Notes: a model not told the origin generated them from the letters alone. A DNA stretch of 64,000 nt from Ensifer adhaerens (GCF_002940685.1 NZ_PNFP01000005.1:124001-188000); one strand, 5' to 3'. Numbered from the stretch's first letter, positions 40,136-49,735 are shown. Numbers and translations: made by a program.

Positions 40136-40960
40136 TTATGACCAGAAATCGGGGATCGTTTCCGCCAATCTCGGACCGAGGCGCAACGGCGCGATCTTTT
40201 CGGCAAGCCCGGTCCGATCGGAAATCTCGACACCGAGGCCGCAGATGGTGGCCGGCCCCGAGGCGGCTTCGAAACGGCCCTTCGGCATCTTCGAGATGAA
40301 GCGATTGAGCGGCTCTTCCTTGTCCATGCCGAGCGAAGAATCGTAGTCGCCGCACATGCCGGCATCGCTCATATAGGCCGTGCCGCCGTTGAGGATCTGG
40401 TGGTCGGCGGTCGGCACATGGGTGTGCGTTCCGACGACGAGGCTGGCGCGACCGTCGACGAAATGGCCGAAGCACTGCTTCTCGCTGGTCGCCTCCGCAT
40501 GGAAGTCGAACACGATCGCGTCCGCCTGCTCGCCGAGCGGGCAAGCATCGAGGATCGCCTCGGCGGTCTTGAAGGGATCATCGAGCTCCGGATGCATGAA
40601 GACCCGGCCCATGACATTGGCGACCAGCACGCGCGCGCCATTGCGGGCAAAGAACAGATTGGAGCCGCGACCGGGCGTGCCGGCCGGATAGTTGGCCGGG
40701 CGGAGGAACTGGTCGTGCCGCTCGCAGAAGACCACCGCTTCCTTCTGGTCCCAGACATGGTTGCCCGTGGTCACCACGTCGGCGCCGGCGTTGATCGTCT
40801 CGAGGAAGATGTCTTCGGTGATGCCGAAGCCGCCGGCGGCATTCTCGCCGTTGACGATGACGAAATCGAGCTTGAGGTCGCCGATCAGCCCTGGAAGCCG
40901 CTCCCAGACCGCCGTGCGGCCCGTCTTGCCCACCATATCGCCCAGAAACAGAAGCCTCAT
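40136..40960 (-). CDS. ymdB: YmdB-family metallophosphoesterase
   Basis: 274 residues of the TIGR00282/YmdB family of cyclic-nucleotide phosphodiesterases. Metal motifs are in order: FLGDMVGKTGR, VNGENAAGG, TGNHVWDQ, FDFHAEATSEK and VGTHTHVPTAD. Homologues hydrolyse 2',3'- or 3',5'-cAMP and affect biofilm or motility. It follows the 5-formyl-THF cyclo-ligase gene on the same strand by about 216 bp, a common rhizobial pairing. Confidence 0.93.
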   Translation of the reverse strand: MRLLFLGDMVGKTGRTAVWERLPGLIGDLKLDFVIVNGENAAGGFGITEDIFLETINAGADVVTTGNHVWDQKEAVVFCERHDQFLRPANYPAGTPGRGSNLFFARNGARVLVANVMGRVFMHPELDDPFKTAEAILDACPLGEQADAIVFDFHAEATSEKQCFGHFVDGRASLVVGTHTHVPTADHQILNGGTAYMSDAGMCGDYDSSLGMDKEEPLNRFISKMPKGRFEAASGPATICGLGVEISDRTGLAEKIAPLRLGPRLAETIPDFWS

Positions 40961-41176
40961 GCCCGTTCAATCCCACCAGAGCAGATCCGGTGGAAGCGCG
41001 TCAGTGATGTTGGCGTCCGGAGCTGCGTAAAACAAAGAGATTGAGCGTCTACACGATCGCGGCGCCGCTGGAAACGTTTTAGATCGGCTTCAAGGAAAAC
41101 GAGGGGACGACGACCTTTCGGATCTGGCTGCCTCGACTAAGGAACAGCAGCCCCGTTTGCCGGTGTCGGCGATGAC

Positions 41177-41749
41177 CTAGAAGTGCCGGAAACCGCTTTC
41201 GGTGAGCACCGCATCCAGCGCCACGTCGTGCGGTTCGGATGGCACGGCGTCCACTTCCTGGCAGTCGAAGGCGATGCCGATCAGCTTCGGCAGATGTCCC
41301 TTGTTGCGCAGCCGGTCGATGGCGCGGTCGTAATAGCCGGCACCGTAGCCGATGCGGTGACCGGTCGCGTCGAAGGCCGAAAGCGGCACGAGCATGATAT
41401 CCGGGTCGAGCACCGGCGCCTCGGGGCCAGGGCCGGTCGTGCCGAAACCGGTGGCGATGATGTCGATGCCATCGAGCAACTCGCGAAAGACGATGGTCTG
41501 CTTGTCCATGATGACGGGCAGGCAGAGCCGGGCGCCGCGGCTCTTCAGCCGCGCCATCAGCGGCCGGATGTCGACCTCGGAGCGGATCGGCCAGAAGCCG
41601 GAAACGATGTGCCCCGGATCGAGCGCGATGACGTCGCCCGCGTGATCGGCCATCGTCAGGCTCGCCTCGATCCGTATCTCTGCGGGCATCGCATCGCGCA
41701 ATGCCAACCGCTCCTTGCGTAGCGCCGCCTTCAAATCCTTCGGTGACAT
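41177..41749 (-). CDS. ygfA: 5-formyltetrahydrofolate cyclo-ligase
   Basis: Converts 5-formyl-THF to 5,10-methenyl-THF with ATP, recycling a folate storage form. The 190-residue protein carries the phosphate motif RIGYGAGYYDRAIDRL and a basic N-terminus KAALRKERLALRD. In many proteobacteria it is encoded next to 6S RNA and zapA. Here three small regulatory genes separate them. Confidence 0.94.
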   Translation of the reverse strand: MSPKDLKAALRKERLALRDAMPAEIRIEASLTMADHAGDVIALDPGHIVSGFWPIRSEVDIRPLMARLKSRGARLCLPVIMDKQTIVFRELLDGIDIIATGFGTTGPGPEAPVLDPDIMLVPLSAFDATGHRIGYGAGYYDRAIDRLRNKGHLPKLIGIAFDCQEVDAVPSEPHDVALDAVLTESGFRHF

Positions 41750-42056
41750 CCTGCCTCCCCTGCCTCATGCCATTGTCGCGGACAAAATTTCTTCCCGAAA
41801 TGGCACAGCCCGTCACTTTCTCGCCGATTCCTCGCTCGATCGCCAGCCTATATACCCGATAGCACCGTCAAGCGCTCACCCGCATCGCCGCTTTTGCCGC
41901 GGTTTGCGACAGCAATGCCAGCGCCTTCCCGGTTCGGCACAGGATTAGCGTTCCGTTCATCATGGGCGATGGTTCTGCTTTCGCGGATTGGCGAGCGCAT
42001 GCAAATAAGGACACGATTTCAAATAATTAGCAGGAACTAATTCCCGTGTTCGATGT
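41750..42056. other. Divergent region between ygfA and the LuxR-like gene
   Basis: 307 bp without a gene. It presumably carries promoters for both flanking genes. No strong consensus elements or hairpins were identified. Confidence 0.4.
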
Positions 42057-42308
42057 ATGGACGCGCTCCTGCAGGCAGCAGTGGAAAAGCCGACGTCCAT
42101 GAAGGACCAGATGAACGAACTCGACCCGTTGGAACTGCGTTGCCTGACGCTCGCCGCCCGCGGCCGCACGCGCCAGGACATGATGCGCGAAACCGATATT
42201 CCGCTCGACCGGATCGACCGGGCGCTGGAAGACGCCATGCGCAAGCTGCAGGCCGGCAATCTGGCCGAAGCCGTCTTTCGTGCCGCAAGGCTCGATCTCA
42301 TCTCGTAA
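42057..42308 (+). CDS. Small LuxR-type helix-turn-helix protein
   Basis: 83 residues. After a short N-terminus it is a bare GerE/LuxR-type DNA-binding domain (LDPLELRCLTLAARGRTRQDM, then IDRALEDAMRKLQAGNLAEAV), with no receiver or ligand domain. Likely a transcription regulator acting alone or as a dimer. The start is uncertain: ATG at 42057, or ATG at 42099. Confidence 0.75.
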   Translation: MDALLQAAVEKPTSMKDQMNELDPLELRCLTLAARGRTRQDMMRETDIPLDRIDRALEDAMRKLQAGNLAEAVFRAARLDLIS

Positions 42309-42327
42309 GGATTGGCGCGGGGACTAC

Positions 42328-42552
42328 CTAGAGCATCCAGTGCGACCGATAGATCGCCTGCCCCAAGATCCGCTCCCGCTGCCGAAGGTCGAAGTCCCCT
42401 GCCGGGATCCCGACGTCGCGCAGCAGCCGCGGCCTGTCCACCGGCACCTCGGCGGGCGCCTCGACAAACAGCAAATTGGCCGCCCATTGCCTTGCCCGGC
42501 GCCTGGCGGCTGCGAATGTGTCGGAAAAGGCGAGAACGGCAAGCACGCTCAT
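42328..42552 (-). CDS. Small DUF1127-like protein
   Basis: 74 residues with an Arg-rich helix (AAARRRARQWA) and the DUF1127-type segment RPRLLRDVGIPAGDFDLRQR. Small DUF1127 proteins in rhizobia affect phosphate/carbon metabolism and RNA turnover, but the role here is unknown. It is divergent from the LysR gene, suggesting control by it. The ribosome binding site is weak and the exact start is uncertain (frame open to 42639). Confidence 0.65.
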   Translation of the reverse strand: MSVLAVLAFSDTFAAARRRARQWAANLLFVEAPAEVPVDRPRLLRDVGIPAGDFDLRQRERILGQAIYRSHWML

Positions 42553-42636
42553 GGGACAACTCGGCGCAAGATGATCTGACCGGCCGATTTTCACCCTCGC
42601 ATTGACATCTGACAAACGAATTGCAAGCATGGCTGT

Positions 42637-42653
42637 CATCAGAAAATCTGATG
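42637..42653. promoter_or_regulatory. Perfect inverted repeat at the LysR gene start
   Basis: CATCAGA-AAA-TCTGATG, a 17-bp perfect dyad just upstream of and including one candidate LysR start codon, in the divergent region with the DUF1127-like gene. It fits a LysR autoregulatory site. Confidence 0.5.
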
Positions 42654-43532
42654 GTTGATACCATGCCTCTTCCCCTCGACAGCGATCTGCTCAGGACTTT
42701 TCTCGCGGTTGTCGATACCAACAGCGTCACCCGCGCCGCCGACATCGTCGGGCGCACCCAATCGGCCGTCAGCATGCAGATCCGCAAGCTCGAGGATGTG
42801 CTAGGAGACGCCCTGTTCGAGCGCCATTCGCGCGGCGTCGTCCTGACGCCGCAGGGGCTGCGGCTCGTCGACAATGCACGGCGCATTGTGACCCTGCTCG
42901 ACGACACCGCCGCCGCCCTGCGCCAGCCGGCGCTCGACGGTGCGGTCCGGATCGGATTGCCGGAGGAATACATCAACTCCACCTTGCCCAAGGCGCTCGG
43001 CAGTTTCGCCGCCATCCACCCGGGCGTCGAAGTGACCGTGCAGCAGGGCGCGTCGATGACCAATGTCGCGGCGCTGGAAGCGGGCGAGATCGACCTTGCC
43101 GTCGTCTTCGAGCCCGGCGGAAAGACGAGGAACGAAGTGCTGATGATGGATCCGACCGTCTGGGTGACGTCGGAGCAGCACCGCACCGACGAGCGCCGCC
43201 CGGTACCGATCGCGACCTATACCTATCTCGAAGGCGGCTGGTGCGACGACCTCGCCCAGCGCAACTTGAGGAAATGCCGCATCGACAACCGCGTCGCCTA
43301 TGTCAGCCGCACCAGCGGCGGCCTGATGGCGGCGGTGGTGTCCGGCCTGGCGATCGCGCCGCTTGCCCGCAGCAGCATTCCGGCCGGCTGCCGCGAGCTG
43401 ACCGCCGATGACGGCTACACCGTGATCGATCACTCGAATGTCGTGCTGCGGATTTCAAAGGCCGGAAACGGCAAGGACCGGATCGTCGAGGCCATGGCCG
43501 ACGCCATCCGCCGGGCCTTCGCCGGAGACTAA
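42651..43532 (+). CDS. LysR-family transcription regulator (LrhA-like)
   Basis: About 293 residues. The N-terminal winged helix (LDSDLLRTFLAVVDTNSVTRAADIVGRTQSAVSMQIRKLE) is like the LrhA/PecT branch, followed by a type 2 periplasmic-binding effector domain. The effector is unknown. The start is ambiguous between ATG 42651 and ATG 42663, as neither has a good ribosome binding site. It is convergent with the 6S RNA gene and divergent from the DUF1127-like gene. Confidence 0.88.
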   Translation: MVDTMPLPLDSDLLRTFLAVVDTNSVTRAADIVGRTQSAVSMQIRKLEDVLGDALFERHSRGVVLTPQGLRLVDNARRIVTLLDDTAAALRQPALDGAVRIGLPEEYINSTLPKALGSFAAIHPGVEVTVQQGASMTNVAALEAGEIDLAVVFEPGGKTRNEVLMMDPTVWVTSEQHRTDERRPVPIATYTYLEGGWCDDLAQRNLRKCRIDNRVAYVSRTSGGLMAAVVSGLAIAPLARSSIPAGCRELTADDGYTVIDHSNVVLRISKAGNGKDRIVEAMADAIRRAFAGD

Positions 43533-43557
43533 ACGACCAACCGAACAGGGGAAGAAG

Positions 43558-43713
43558 TGCGATCCACACAACCGATGGATAGTTTACGATCCCGGGTGCC
43601 TACAAAGTAGGTGGGCGCCGTGTGTCCGAACCCACGGGTCCGGACAGGGACAGCTCCCTTAGGATCGAGTATGGCCCCGGGGATTGTGGTTCCTGTCGGG
43701 AAGCGCAGACCGC
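43558..43713 (-). ncRNA. ssrS: 6S RNA (probable)
   Basis: The 156-nt region lies directly downstream of zapA on the same strand, the standard alphaproteobacterial site of 6S RNA. It folds as a rod: CACAA/TTGTG (43567-71 with 43684-88), GGATCG/CGATCC (43662-67 with 43587-92) and two inner hairpins, TGTCCG...CGGACA and CCTAC-TTT-GTAGG. TATATA at 43725-43720 is a good -10 for the predicted 5' end. 6S RNA mimics an open promoter and holds sigma70 RNA polymerase. Ends are approximate. Confidence 0.75.
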
Positions 43714-43719
43714 AGCCGA

Positions 43720-43725
43720 TATATA
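43720..43725 (-). promoter_or_regulatory. -10 element of the 6S RNA gene
   Basis: TATATA on the minus strand, about seven bases before the predicted 5' end. No strong -35 was found at the right distance. Confidence 0.5.
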
Positions 43726-43770
43726 AAGTGTCTCGGTGCTTCGCGCCAGTGGCTCGCCGACGAAACCTCG

Positions 43771-44148
43771 TCAGCTCGACGGCGTTGTGGGGCGGCCGTT
43801 CAGCTTGGCGGCAATGCCGTGGATCTGTTGCGTCACTTCGCTGAGCGCCGAGGCCAGCGCCTCCTCGTTCTTCATCTGATCCGAAAGAGCGGCGTCGCGA
43901 CCGTCCGTCAGGTTCCCGACCTCGGCCTCGAGCTTCTTCAGCCGGCGATTGACCTCGCTGAGCTCGTCCATGACCATGATGCCGGCCATGACGGTGAGGC
44001 GCAGATCGCCGATCTCGCCAAACTGGCTCTTGAGGTGTCCGACATACTGATCGAAATTGGTGGCAAGCTCGATCAGATGATCTTCCTGCCCTTCCTCGCA
44101 GGCCATGCGATAGGCCTTGCCGTCGATCGAAACTGTCACCTGCGCCAT
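43771..44148 (-). CDS. zapA: Cell division protein ZapA
   Basis: 125 residues. The N-terminus QVTVSIDGKAYRMACEEGQEDHLIELA is the ZapA dimerisation domain and is followed by a long coiled coil. ZapA bundles FtsZ filaments at the division ring. It follows the DUF4164 gene by 11 bp in one operon and is followed by the 6S RNA gene. Confidence 0.94.
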   Translation of the reverse strand: MAQVTVSIDGKAYRMACEEGQEDHLIELATNFDQYVGHLKSQFGEIGDLRLTVMAGIMVMDELSEVNRRLKKLEAEVGNLTDGRDAALSDQMKNEEALASALSEVTQQIHGIAAKLNGRPTTPSS

Positions 44149-44159
44149 GTCGCTTGTTC

Positions 44160-44429
44160 CTAGCGGTCGAGCACCGCCCGAATGGTTTCCATCGCCGTCA
44201 CGAGGCGACGGGAAACCTCGCGGTTGACCTCCTCGAGCCGGTTTGCCCGGAACTGCGACTGGTCGAGCTCCTGCGCCAGCCGCGACCGGTCGGTGTTGAC
44301 GCGTCGCACCTCGCCCTCGAACTCGCTGAAGTCCCGCTCCCTGTCAAACCGACCGTCGATCGCATTCTCCAGGGATTGCACTGCATTTCGCAGTTCGTCG
44401 ATCGCCGCTTTGACAGTCTTTGCCGGCAT
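44160..44429 (-). CDS. DUF4164 coiled-coil protein (ZapA partner)
   Basis: 89 residues, almost entirely a charged coiled coil (VKAAIDELRNAVQSLENAID to VSRRLVTAMETIRAVL). It belongs to the DUF4164 family found upstream of zapA in rhizobia. By position and coiled-coil nature it may act like ZapB with the division ring, which is inference. Confidence 0.85.
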   Translation of the reverse strand: MPAKTVKAAIDELRNAVQSLENAIDGRFDRERDFSEFEGEVRRVNTDRSRLAQELDQSQFRANRLEEVNREVSRRLVTAMETIRAVLDR

Positions 44430-44779
44430 GTGTTCCGAATACCTCGCCCGTGAGGCCGAATCGCCCGAATCCCGTCCGCCGCTTCGGCTCGATCTTTTTT
44501 AAACCTATTACGTAAGTCTCAACAATGCCAAGTACTGCAAACAACAGCGGAAGCTGTGGATGGATTGCGTAGCCGGCTTTCCTCAACGGCAGTGCGATAG
44601 GCTTGTTGCAATGCGGGACAAGCTCCGGAACGGGGCCCGGAGCAGCCTGCCGTCAAATGGCCGCGGAAGCCCCGTATTTGTTGACTCGCACGGCGCACCT
44701 GCTATGTGTCAGCCGCTTCTTGCGCGGTCTTTGGAGGATAGAGACCGTTCCCTGACCACCGAACGCAAACGGAACAGTC
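44430..44779. other. Divergent region between the DUF4164 gene and tkt
   Basis: 350 bp without a gene, carrying the tkt promoter (44680-44707). Upstream of it is an A/T-rich stretch near 44498-44520 (CTTTTTTAAACC) suited to the promoter of the DUF4164-zapA operon. Confidence 0.5.
44680..44707 (+). promoter_or_regulatory. tkt promoter
   Basis: GTTGAC, 16 bp, CTATGT: close to the rhizobial sigma70 consensus CTTGAC-N17-CTATAT, 72 bp upstream of the tkt start. Confidence 0.65.
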
Positions 44780-46762
44780 ATGATCTCTCGCGAAAAACAC
44801 GACCGGATGGCGAATGCGATCCGTTTCCTCTCCATGGATGCCGTCGAGAAGGCAAATTCCGGCCACCCTGGCCTGCCCATGGGTGCAGCCGACATAGCGA
44901 CAGTCCTCTTTACGCGCTATCTGAGCTTTGACCCCAAGAACCCCTCCTGGCCGAACCGCGACCGCTTCGTGCTGTCGGCAGGCCATGGCTCGATGCTGCT
45001 CTATTCGCTGCTCTATTTGACCGGCTACGAAGACATCTCCATCGACGAGATCAAGAACTTCCGCCAGCTCGGCGCCCGCACCGCCGGCCACCCGGAATAT
45101 GGCCATGCTGCCGGCATCGAGACGACCACCGGTCCGCTCGGCCAGGGCATCGCCAACGCCGTCGGCATGGCGATCGCCGAGCGCAAGCTGCGCGACGAGT
45201 TCGGCTCCGACCTGATGGAGCACTATACGTATGTGCTCGCCGGTGACGGCTGCCTCATGGAAGGCATCAGCCAGGAAGCGATTTCGCTCGCCGGCCACCT
45301 GAAGCTCAACAAGCTGATCGTCTTCTGGGACGACAACAACATCTCGATCGACGGCCCGATCTCGATCGCCGACTCGACCGACCAGCACGCTCGCTTCCGC
45401 GCCAGCAACTGGAACACCATTGCCGTCGACGGCCACGACCCGGACGCGATCGCCGCTGCGATCGACCAGGCCCAGAAGTCCGACAAGCCGACGATGATCG
45501 CCTGCAAGACGACGATCGGCTTCGGCGCACCGAACAAGGCCGGCACCCACAAGGTCCACGGCTCGCCGCTCGGCGCCGAGGAAATCGCCGCCACCCGCAA
45601 GGCGCTCGGCTGGGAAGCCGAAGCTTTCGTCGTTCCCTCCGACGTGCTCGACGCCTGGCGTCTGGCCGGCCTGCGCTCGACCAAGGCGCGCAAGGAATGG
45701 GAAGACCGCCTGGAAAAGAGCGAGGCCGAGAAGAAGGCCCAGTTCGTTCGCCGCTTCTCCGGCGAACTCGAAGGCCGTCTGTCTTCCGCCATCGACGACT
45801 ACAAGAAGAAGCTCGCCGAAACCAAGCCGTCGCCGGCAACCCGCAAGGCTTCCGAGGACGCGCTCGAAGTCATCAACGGTGTTCTCGCCGAAACCATTGG
45901 TGGCTCGGCTGACCTCACCGGCTCGAACAACACCAAGACGAGCCAGACCAAGTCGATCACGCCTGACGATTTCTCCGGCCGCTACATCCACTGGGGCGTG
46001 CGTGAACACGGCATGGCCGCTGCCATGAACGGCATGGCGCTGCATGGCGGCGTCATCCCCTATTCGGGCGGCTTCCTGATCTTCTCGGACTACTGCCGTC
46101 CGTCGATCCGCCTGGCCGCTCTGATGGGCATCCGCGTCATCCACGTGCTGACGCACGATTCCATCGGCCTTGGCGAAGACGGCCCGACGCACCAGCCGGT
46201 CGAGCATATGGCAGCACTGCGCGCCATCCCGAACCTCTTGATGTTCCGCCCGGCCGACGCCACGGAAACGGCCGAGTGCTGGCAGCTGGCGCTCGAAAGC
46301 CACAACCGTCCGTCCGGCATCGCGCTGACCCGCCAGAACCTGATGGCCGTTCGCACCGAGTATGAGGAAGAGAACCTCTGCGCCCGCGGCGCCTACGATC
46401 TGATCTCGGCCGCCGACGCCAAGGTCACGATCTTCGCGACCGGCTCGGAAGTCGAAATCGCCGTCAAGGCCTGCCAGACGCTGACCGCCAAGGGCATCTC
46501 GACCCGTGTCGTCTCCGTCCCCTGCTTCGAGCTTTTTGCCGAGCAGAGCGAAGACTACCAGCAGGCGATCATCGGCAATTCGCCGGTCAAGATCGCCGTC
46601 GAGGCCGGCATCCGTCAGGGCTGGGATCACTTCATCGGCAGCGATGGCACCTTCATCGGCATGTCGTCCTTCGGCGCTTCCGGCCCCTATAAGGAGCTTT
46701 ACAAGCACTTCGGCATCACGCCCGAGGCGGTGGTCGCCGCTGCGGAAACGAAGCTCGCCTGA
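44780..46762 (+). CDS. tkt: Transketolase
   Basis: Moves two-carbon units between sugar phosphates with thiamine diphosphate, in the pentose phosphate and Calvin-type pathways. The 660-residue protein has [10 protein letters not shown] near the N-terminus, the TPP/Mg motif [13 protein letters not shown], and the [13 protein letters not shown] motif. It is the first gene of a tkt-gap-pgk-fba cluster for triose/pentose phosphate metabolism. Confidence 0.97.
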   Translation: MISREKHDRMANAIRFLSMDAVEKANSGHPGLPMGAADIATVLFTRYLSFDPKNPSWPNRDRFVLSAGHGSMLLYSLLYLTGYEDISIDEIKNFRQLGARTAGHPEYGHAAGIETTTGPLGQGIANAVGMAIAERKLRDEFGSDLMEHYTYVLAGDGCLMEGISQEAISLAGHLKLNKLIVFWDDNNISIDGPISIADSTDQHARFRASNWNTIAVDGHDPDAIAAAIDQAQKSDKPTMIACKTTIGFGAPNKAGTHKVHGSPLGAEEIAATRKALGWEAEAFVVPSDVLDAWRLAGLRSTKARKEWEDRLEKSEAEKKAQFVRRFSGELEGRLSSAIDDYKKKLAETKPSPATRKASEDALEVINGVLAETIGGSADLTGSNNTKTSQTKSITPDDFSGRYIHWGVREHGMAAAMNGMALHGGVIPYSGGFLIFSDYCRPSIRLAALMGIRVIHVLTHDSIGLGEDGPTHQPVEHMAALRAIPNLLMFRPADATETAECWQLALESHNRPSGIALTRQNLMAVRTEYEEENLCARGAYDLISAADAKVTIFATGSEVEIAVKACQTLTAKGISTRVVSVPCFELFAEQSEDYQQAIIGNSPVKIAVEAGIRQGWDHFIGSDGTFIGMSSFGASGPYKELYKHFGITPEAVVAAAETKLA

Positions 46763-46768
46763 TCAATC

Positions 46769-46805
46769 TGCGGGGCGCGCCGGAAGGTGCGCCCCGCTTT
46801 TTTTC
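46769..46805 (+). terminator. Intrinsic terminator of tkt
   Basis: Stem GCGGGGCGC / GCGCCCCGC followed by seven T, 8 bp past the tkt stop. It implies gap has its own promoter or partial readthrough within the 32 bp before its start. Confidence 0.9.
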
Positions 46806-46836
46806 GTACCACGTCATTCAGACAGGGAGAGACCCC

Positions 46837-47847
46837 ATGACAGTGAAAGTCGCCATCAACGGTTTTGGCCGCATCGGTCGCAACGTGCTCCGCGCCATCG
46901 TCGAATCCGGCCGCACCGACATCGAAGTCGTTGCGATCAACGACCTCGGCCCCGTTGAGACCAACGCTCACCTGCTGCGCTATGACTCGATCCACGGTCG
47001 TTTCCCGGCCGAGGTCAAGGTCGAAGGCGACACGATCACCATCAACGGTGGCAAGCCGATCAAGGTGACCGCGATCAAGGATCCGGCAACGCTGCCGCAC
47101 AAGGAACTCGGCGTCGACATCGCGATGGAATGCACCGGCATCTTCACCGCCCGCGACAAGGCTGCAGCCCACCTGACGGCCGGCGCCAAGCGCGTCATCG
47201 TTTCGGCTCCGGCCGACGGCGCCGACCTGACGGTCGTCTACGGCGTCAACCACGACCAGCTGACCAAGGACCACCTGGTCATCTCCAACGCATCCTGCAC
47301 GACGAACTGCCTGGTTCCGGTCGTCAAGGTCCTGAACGATGTCATCGGCATCAACCATGGCTTCATGACCACGATCCACTCCTACACCAACGACCAGCCG
47401 TCGCTCGACCAGATGCACAAGGATCTGTACCGCGCCCGCGCTGCCGCTCTGTCGATGATCCCGACCTCGACCGGTGCCGCCAAGGCCGTTGGCCTGGTTC
47501 TGCCGGAACTGAAAGGCAAGCTCGACGGCACGTCGATCCGCGTCCCGACCCCGAACGTCTCGGTCGTCGACTTCAAGTTCGTCGCCAAGCGCAACACCTC
47601 GGTCGAGGAAATCACCAACGCCATCAAGGCTGCCGCCAACGGCGCGCTGAAGGGCGTTCTCGGCTACACGGAAGAGCCGCTCGTTTCGCGCGACTTCAAC
47701 CATGACAGCCACTCCTCGATCTTCGCGATCGACCAGACCAAGGTCGTCGAAGGCAACTTCGTGCGTATCCTCACCTGGTACGACAACGAGTGGGGCTTCT
47801 CGAACCGCATGGCCGACACGGCGATCGCCTTCGCCAAGCTCATCTAA
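46837..47847 (+). CDS. gap: Glyceraldehyde-3-phosphate dehydrogenase
   Basis: 336-residue NAD-linked GAPDH. The N-terminal [12 protein letters not shown] motif binds NAD. The active-site Cys154 lies in [13 protein letters not shown], and the C-terminal [12 protein letters not shown] is present. Length is standard. GGGAGAGA precedes the ATG. It is followed after five bases by the glycolipid-binding-domain gene and then pgk. Confidence 0.98.
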   Translation: MTVKVAINGFGRIGRNVLRAIVESGRTDIEVVAINDLGPVETNAHLLRYDSIHGRFPAEVKVEGDTITINGGKPIKVTAIKDPATLPHKELGVDIAMECTGIFTARDKAAAHLTAGAKRVIVSAPADGADLTVVYGVNHDQLTKDHLVISNASCTTNCLVPVVKVLNDVIGINHGFMTTIHSYTNDQPSLDQMHKDLYRARAAALSMIPTSTGAAKAVGLVLPELKGKLDGTSIRVPTPNVSVVDFKFVAKRNTSVEEITNAIKAAANGALKGVLGYTEEPLVSRDFNHDSHSSIFAIDQTKVVEGNFVRILTWYDNEWGFSNRMADTAIAFAKLI

Positions 47848-47852
47848 GACAG

Positions 47853-48443
47853 ATGTTTCGCGCCCTCTCCTCAACGACGGTCCGCTGGCGTCCGCTGGAA
47901 GGGGAAGGGCTCGAACACCTGACGCTGACGAAAATCGAAACAACCGACGGCGCGGTCATCCGCGCCGTTGGCGTTCTGATCGGCAGCCGCGGCGGCACGC
48001 CCTATGGCGTGCGCTACCGGATCGACTGTGACGACGGCTGGCACGTTCGCAAGCTGATGATCGACACGACCGACGGCCGCAGCCTGCATCTGCGCTCGGA
48101 CGTGCCGGGACAATGGCTGACGGCGCGAGGCCTCCCCCTCCCCGAGTTCGACGGCTGCATCGACATCGACCTCGCCGGAACGCCCTTCACCAACACGCTG
48201 CCGATCCGCCGCCTCAAGCTCGATCGCCAGTCCGGCACCGCCAGGCTGAAGATGCTCTACGTGCCGTTCGACACGTTCGAACCCGTGGTCGACGGCCAGC
48301 ACTACACCTGCCTCGATGATTTCAGGCTCTACCGCTACGAGGCCGAGGACCGCAGCTTTAGAGCGGACCTGCCCGTGGACGAGGACGGCCTCGTCATCGA
48401 CTATCCCACCCTTTTCCAGAGACTATCACCGGAGACCATCTGA
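47853..48443 (+). CDS. Putative glycolipid-binding domain protein (PF06475-type)
   Basis: 196 residues, predicted beta-rich and cytosolic, with no signal peptide. It resembles the Pfam putative glycolipid-binding family, seen in [30 protein letters not shown] and [21 protein letters not shown]. Function is unknown. It is tightly coupled: five bases after gap, and its TGA overlaps the pgk ATG by one base, so it is translated with the glycolytic genes. The frame is open upstream to 47790, but the start at 47853 avoids the gap frame. Confidence 0.82.
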   Translation: MFRALSSTTVRWRPLEGEGLEHLTLTKIETTDGAVIRAVGVLIGSRGGTPYGVRYRIDCDDGWHVRKLMIDTTDGRSLHLRSDVPGQWLTARGLPLPEFDGCIDIDLAGTPFTNTLPIRRLKLDRQSGTARLKMLYVPFDTFEPVVDGQHYTCLDDFRLYRYEAEDRSFRADLPVDEDGLVIDYPTLFQRLSPETI

Positions 48444-49639
48444 TGACTTTCAAGACCCTCGACGATCTGACCGACATCGCCGGCAAGCGCGTGCTGGTGC
48501 GCGTCGACCTCAACGTACCGGTCAAGGACGGCGTGGTGACGGACGCAACCCGCATCGAGCGCGTCGCCCCGACCATCCGCGAACTGTCCGAGAAGGGTGC
48601 CAAGGTCATCCTGCTTGCCCATTTCGGCCGTCCGAAGGGTGAGCCGGTCGCGGACATGTCGCTGAAGACGATCGCGACCGCCGTCGAGGACGTGCTCGAC
48701 CAGCGCGTCCACTTCGGCGCCGACTGCGTCGGCGACAAGGCCAAGAACGCCATCGCCGAGATGAGCGACGGCGACGTGCTGCTGCTCGAAAACACCCGCT
48801 TCCACAAGGGCGAGGAAAAGAACGACGCCGAGTTCGTCAAGGCGCTTGCCGCCAACGGCGACATCTACGTCAACGACGCCTTCTCGGCTGCGCATCGCGC
48901 CCATGCCTCGACCGAAGGCCTCGCGCACCATCTGCCCGCCTATGCCGGCCGCACCATGCAGGCCGAGCTCGAGGCGCTGGAAAAGGGCCTCGGCCAGCCG
49001 AAGCGCCCTGTCGTTGCCATCGTCGGCGGCGCCAAGGTCTCGACCAAGATCGACCTTTTGCAGAACCTCGTGACCAAGGTCGATGCGCTCGTCATCGGCG
49101 GCGGCATGGCCAACACCTTCATCGCCGCCAAGGGTGTCAATGTCGGCAAGTCGCTCTGCGAGCATGACCTCGCCGACACCGCCAGGGCGATCATCGCGGC
49201 TGCCGACAAGGCCGGCTGCGCCATCGTTCTGCCGGAAGACGGCGTGATCGCCCGCGAGTTCAAGGCCGGCGCCGACAACGAAGTGGTCGACATCAACGCC
49301 ATCCCCGCCGATGCCATGGTTCTCGACGTCGGCCCGAAGTCGATCGCAGCCGTCAACGACTGGATCTCCAAGGCCGAAACGCTCGTCTGGAACGGCCCGC
49401 TCGGCGCCTTTGAAATCGCTCCCTTCGACAAGGCGACCGTCGCCGTTGCCAAGCATGCCGCCGCCCGCACCCGCCAGGGTTCACTGGTCTCGGTAGCCGG
49501 TGGTGGCGACACGGTTGCGGCGCTCAACCATGCCGAAGTCGCCGACGATTTCAGCTATGTCTCGACCGCCGGCGGCGCGTTCCTCGAGTGGATGGAAGGC
49601 AAGCCGCTCCCGGGCGTCGACATCCTGAAGCAGAAGTAA
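48443..49639 (+). CDS. pgk: Phosphoglycerate kinase
   Basis: 398-residue enzyme interconverting 1,3-bisphosphoglycerate and 3-phosphoglycerate with ADP/ATP. Motifs include [12 protein letters not shown] near the N-terminus, [23 protein letters not shown] and GGGMANTF, and the C-terminal [13 protein letters not shown]. The start overlaps the upstream gene by one base. A terminator follows. Confidence 0.98.
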   Translation: MTFKTLDDLTDIAGKRVLVRVDLNVPVKDGVVTDATRIERVAPTIRELSEKGAKVILLAHFGRPKGEPVADMSLKTIATAVEDVLDQRVHFGADCVGDKAKNAIAEMSDGDVLLLENTRFHKGEEKNDAEFVKALAANGDIYVNDAFSAAHRAHASTEGLAHHLPAYAGRTMQAELEALEKGLGQPKRPVVAIVGGAKVSTKIDLLQNLVTKVDALVIGGGMANTFIAAKGVNVGKSLCEHDLADTARAIIAAADKAGCAIVLPEDGVIAREFKAGADNEVVDINAIPADAMVLDVGPKSIAAVNDWISKAETLVWNGPLGAFEIAPFDKATVAVAKHAAARTRQGSLVSVAGGGDTVAALNHAEVADDFSYVSTAGGAFLEWMEGKPLPGVDILKQK

Positions 49640-49649
49640 GCCTTACAGT

Positions 49650-49683
49650 TGGCGCGCGGCACAACCGCCGCGCGCCAGTCTTT
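49650..49683 (+). terminator. Terminator of pgk
   Basis: Stem TGGCGCGCGGC / GCCGCGCGCCA with a six-base loop followed by GTCTTTC, starting 10 bp after the pgk stop. GC-rich, with a modest T tract. Confidence 0.8.
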
Positions 49684-49735
49684 CAAGAAAAAATCGTTAC
49701 TATTCAATCGATTAAAAAATTTTAAATCGTTTCAG
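49684..49735. promoter_or_regulatory. A/T-rich region upstream of the class I aldolase
   Basis: A 50-bp stretch far richer in A/T than its surroundings, including CGATT and AATCG half-sites 11 bp apart. It probably contributes to the fbaB promoter or a repressor site. No -35/-10 pair was assigned. Confidence 0.35.

Noticed and set aside
41960-43186. A 408-codon minus-strand frame opposite the LysR gene
   Set aside because: Spans three well-supported genes on different strands; a shadow.
44702-46708. A 668-codon minus-strand frame opposite transketolase
   Set aside because: Antisense to an unmistakable enzyme; no motif seen.
49709-49729. TTAA-N6-TTAA in the pgk-fbaB region as a CtrA box
   Set aside because: Spacing is six rather than seven and the stretch is generally A/T-rich.
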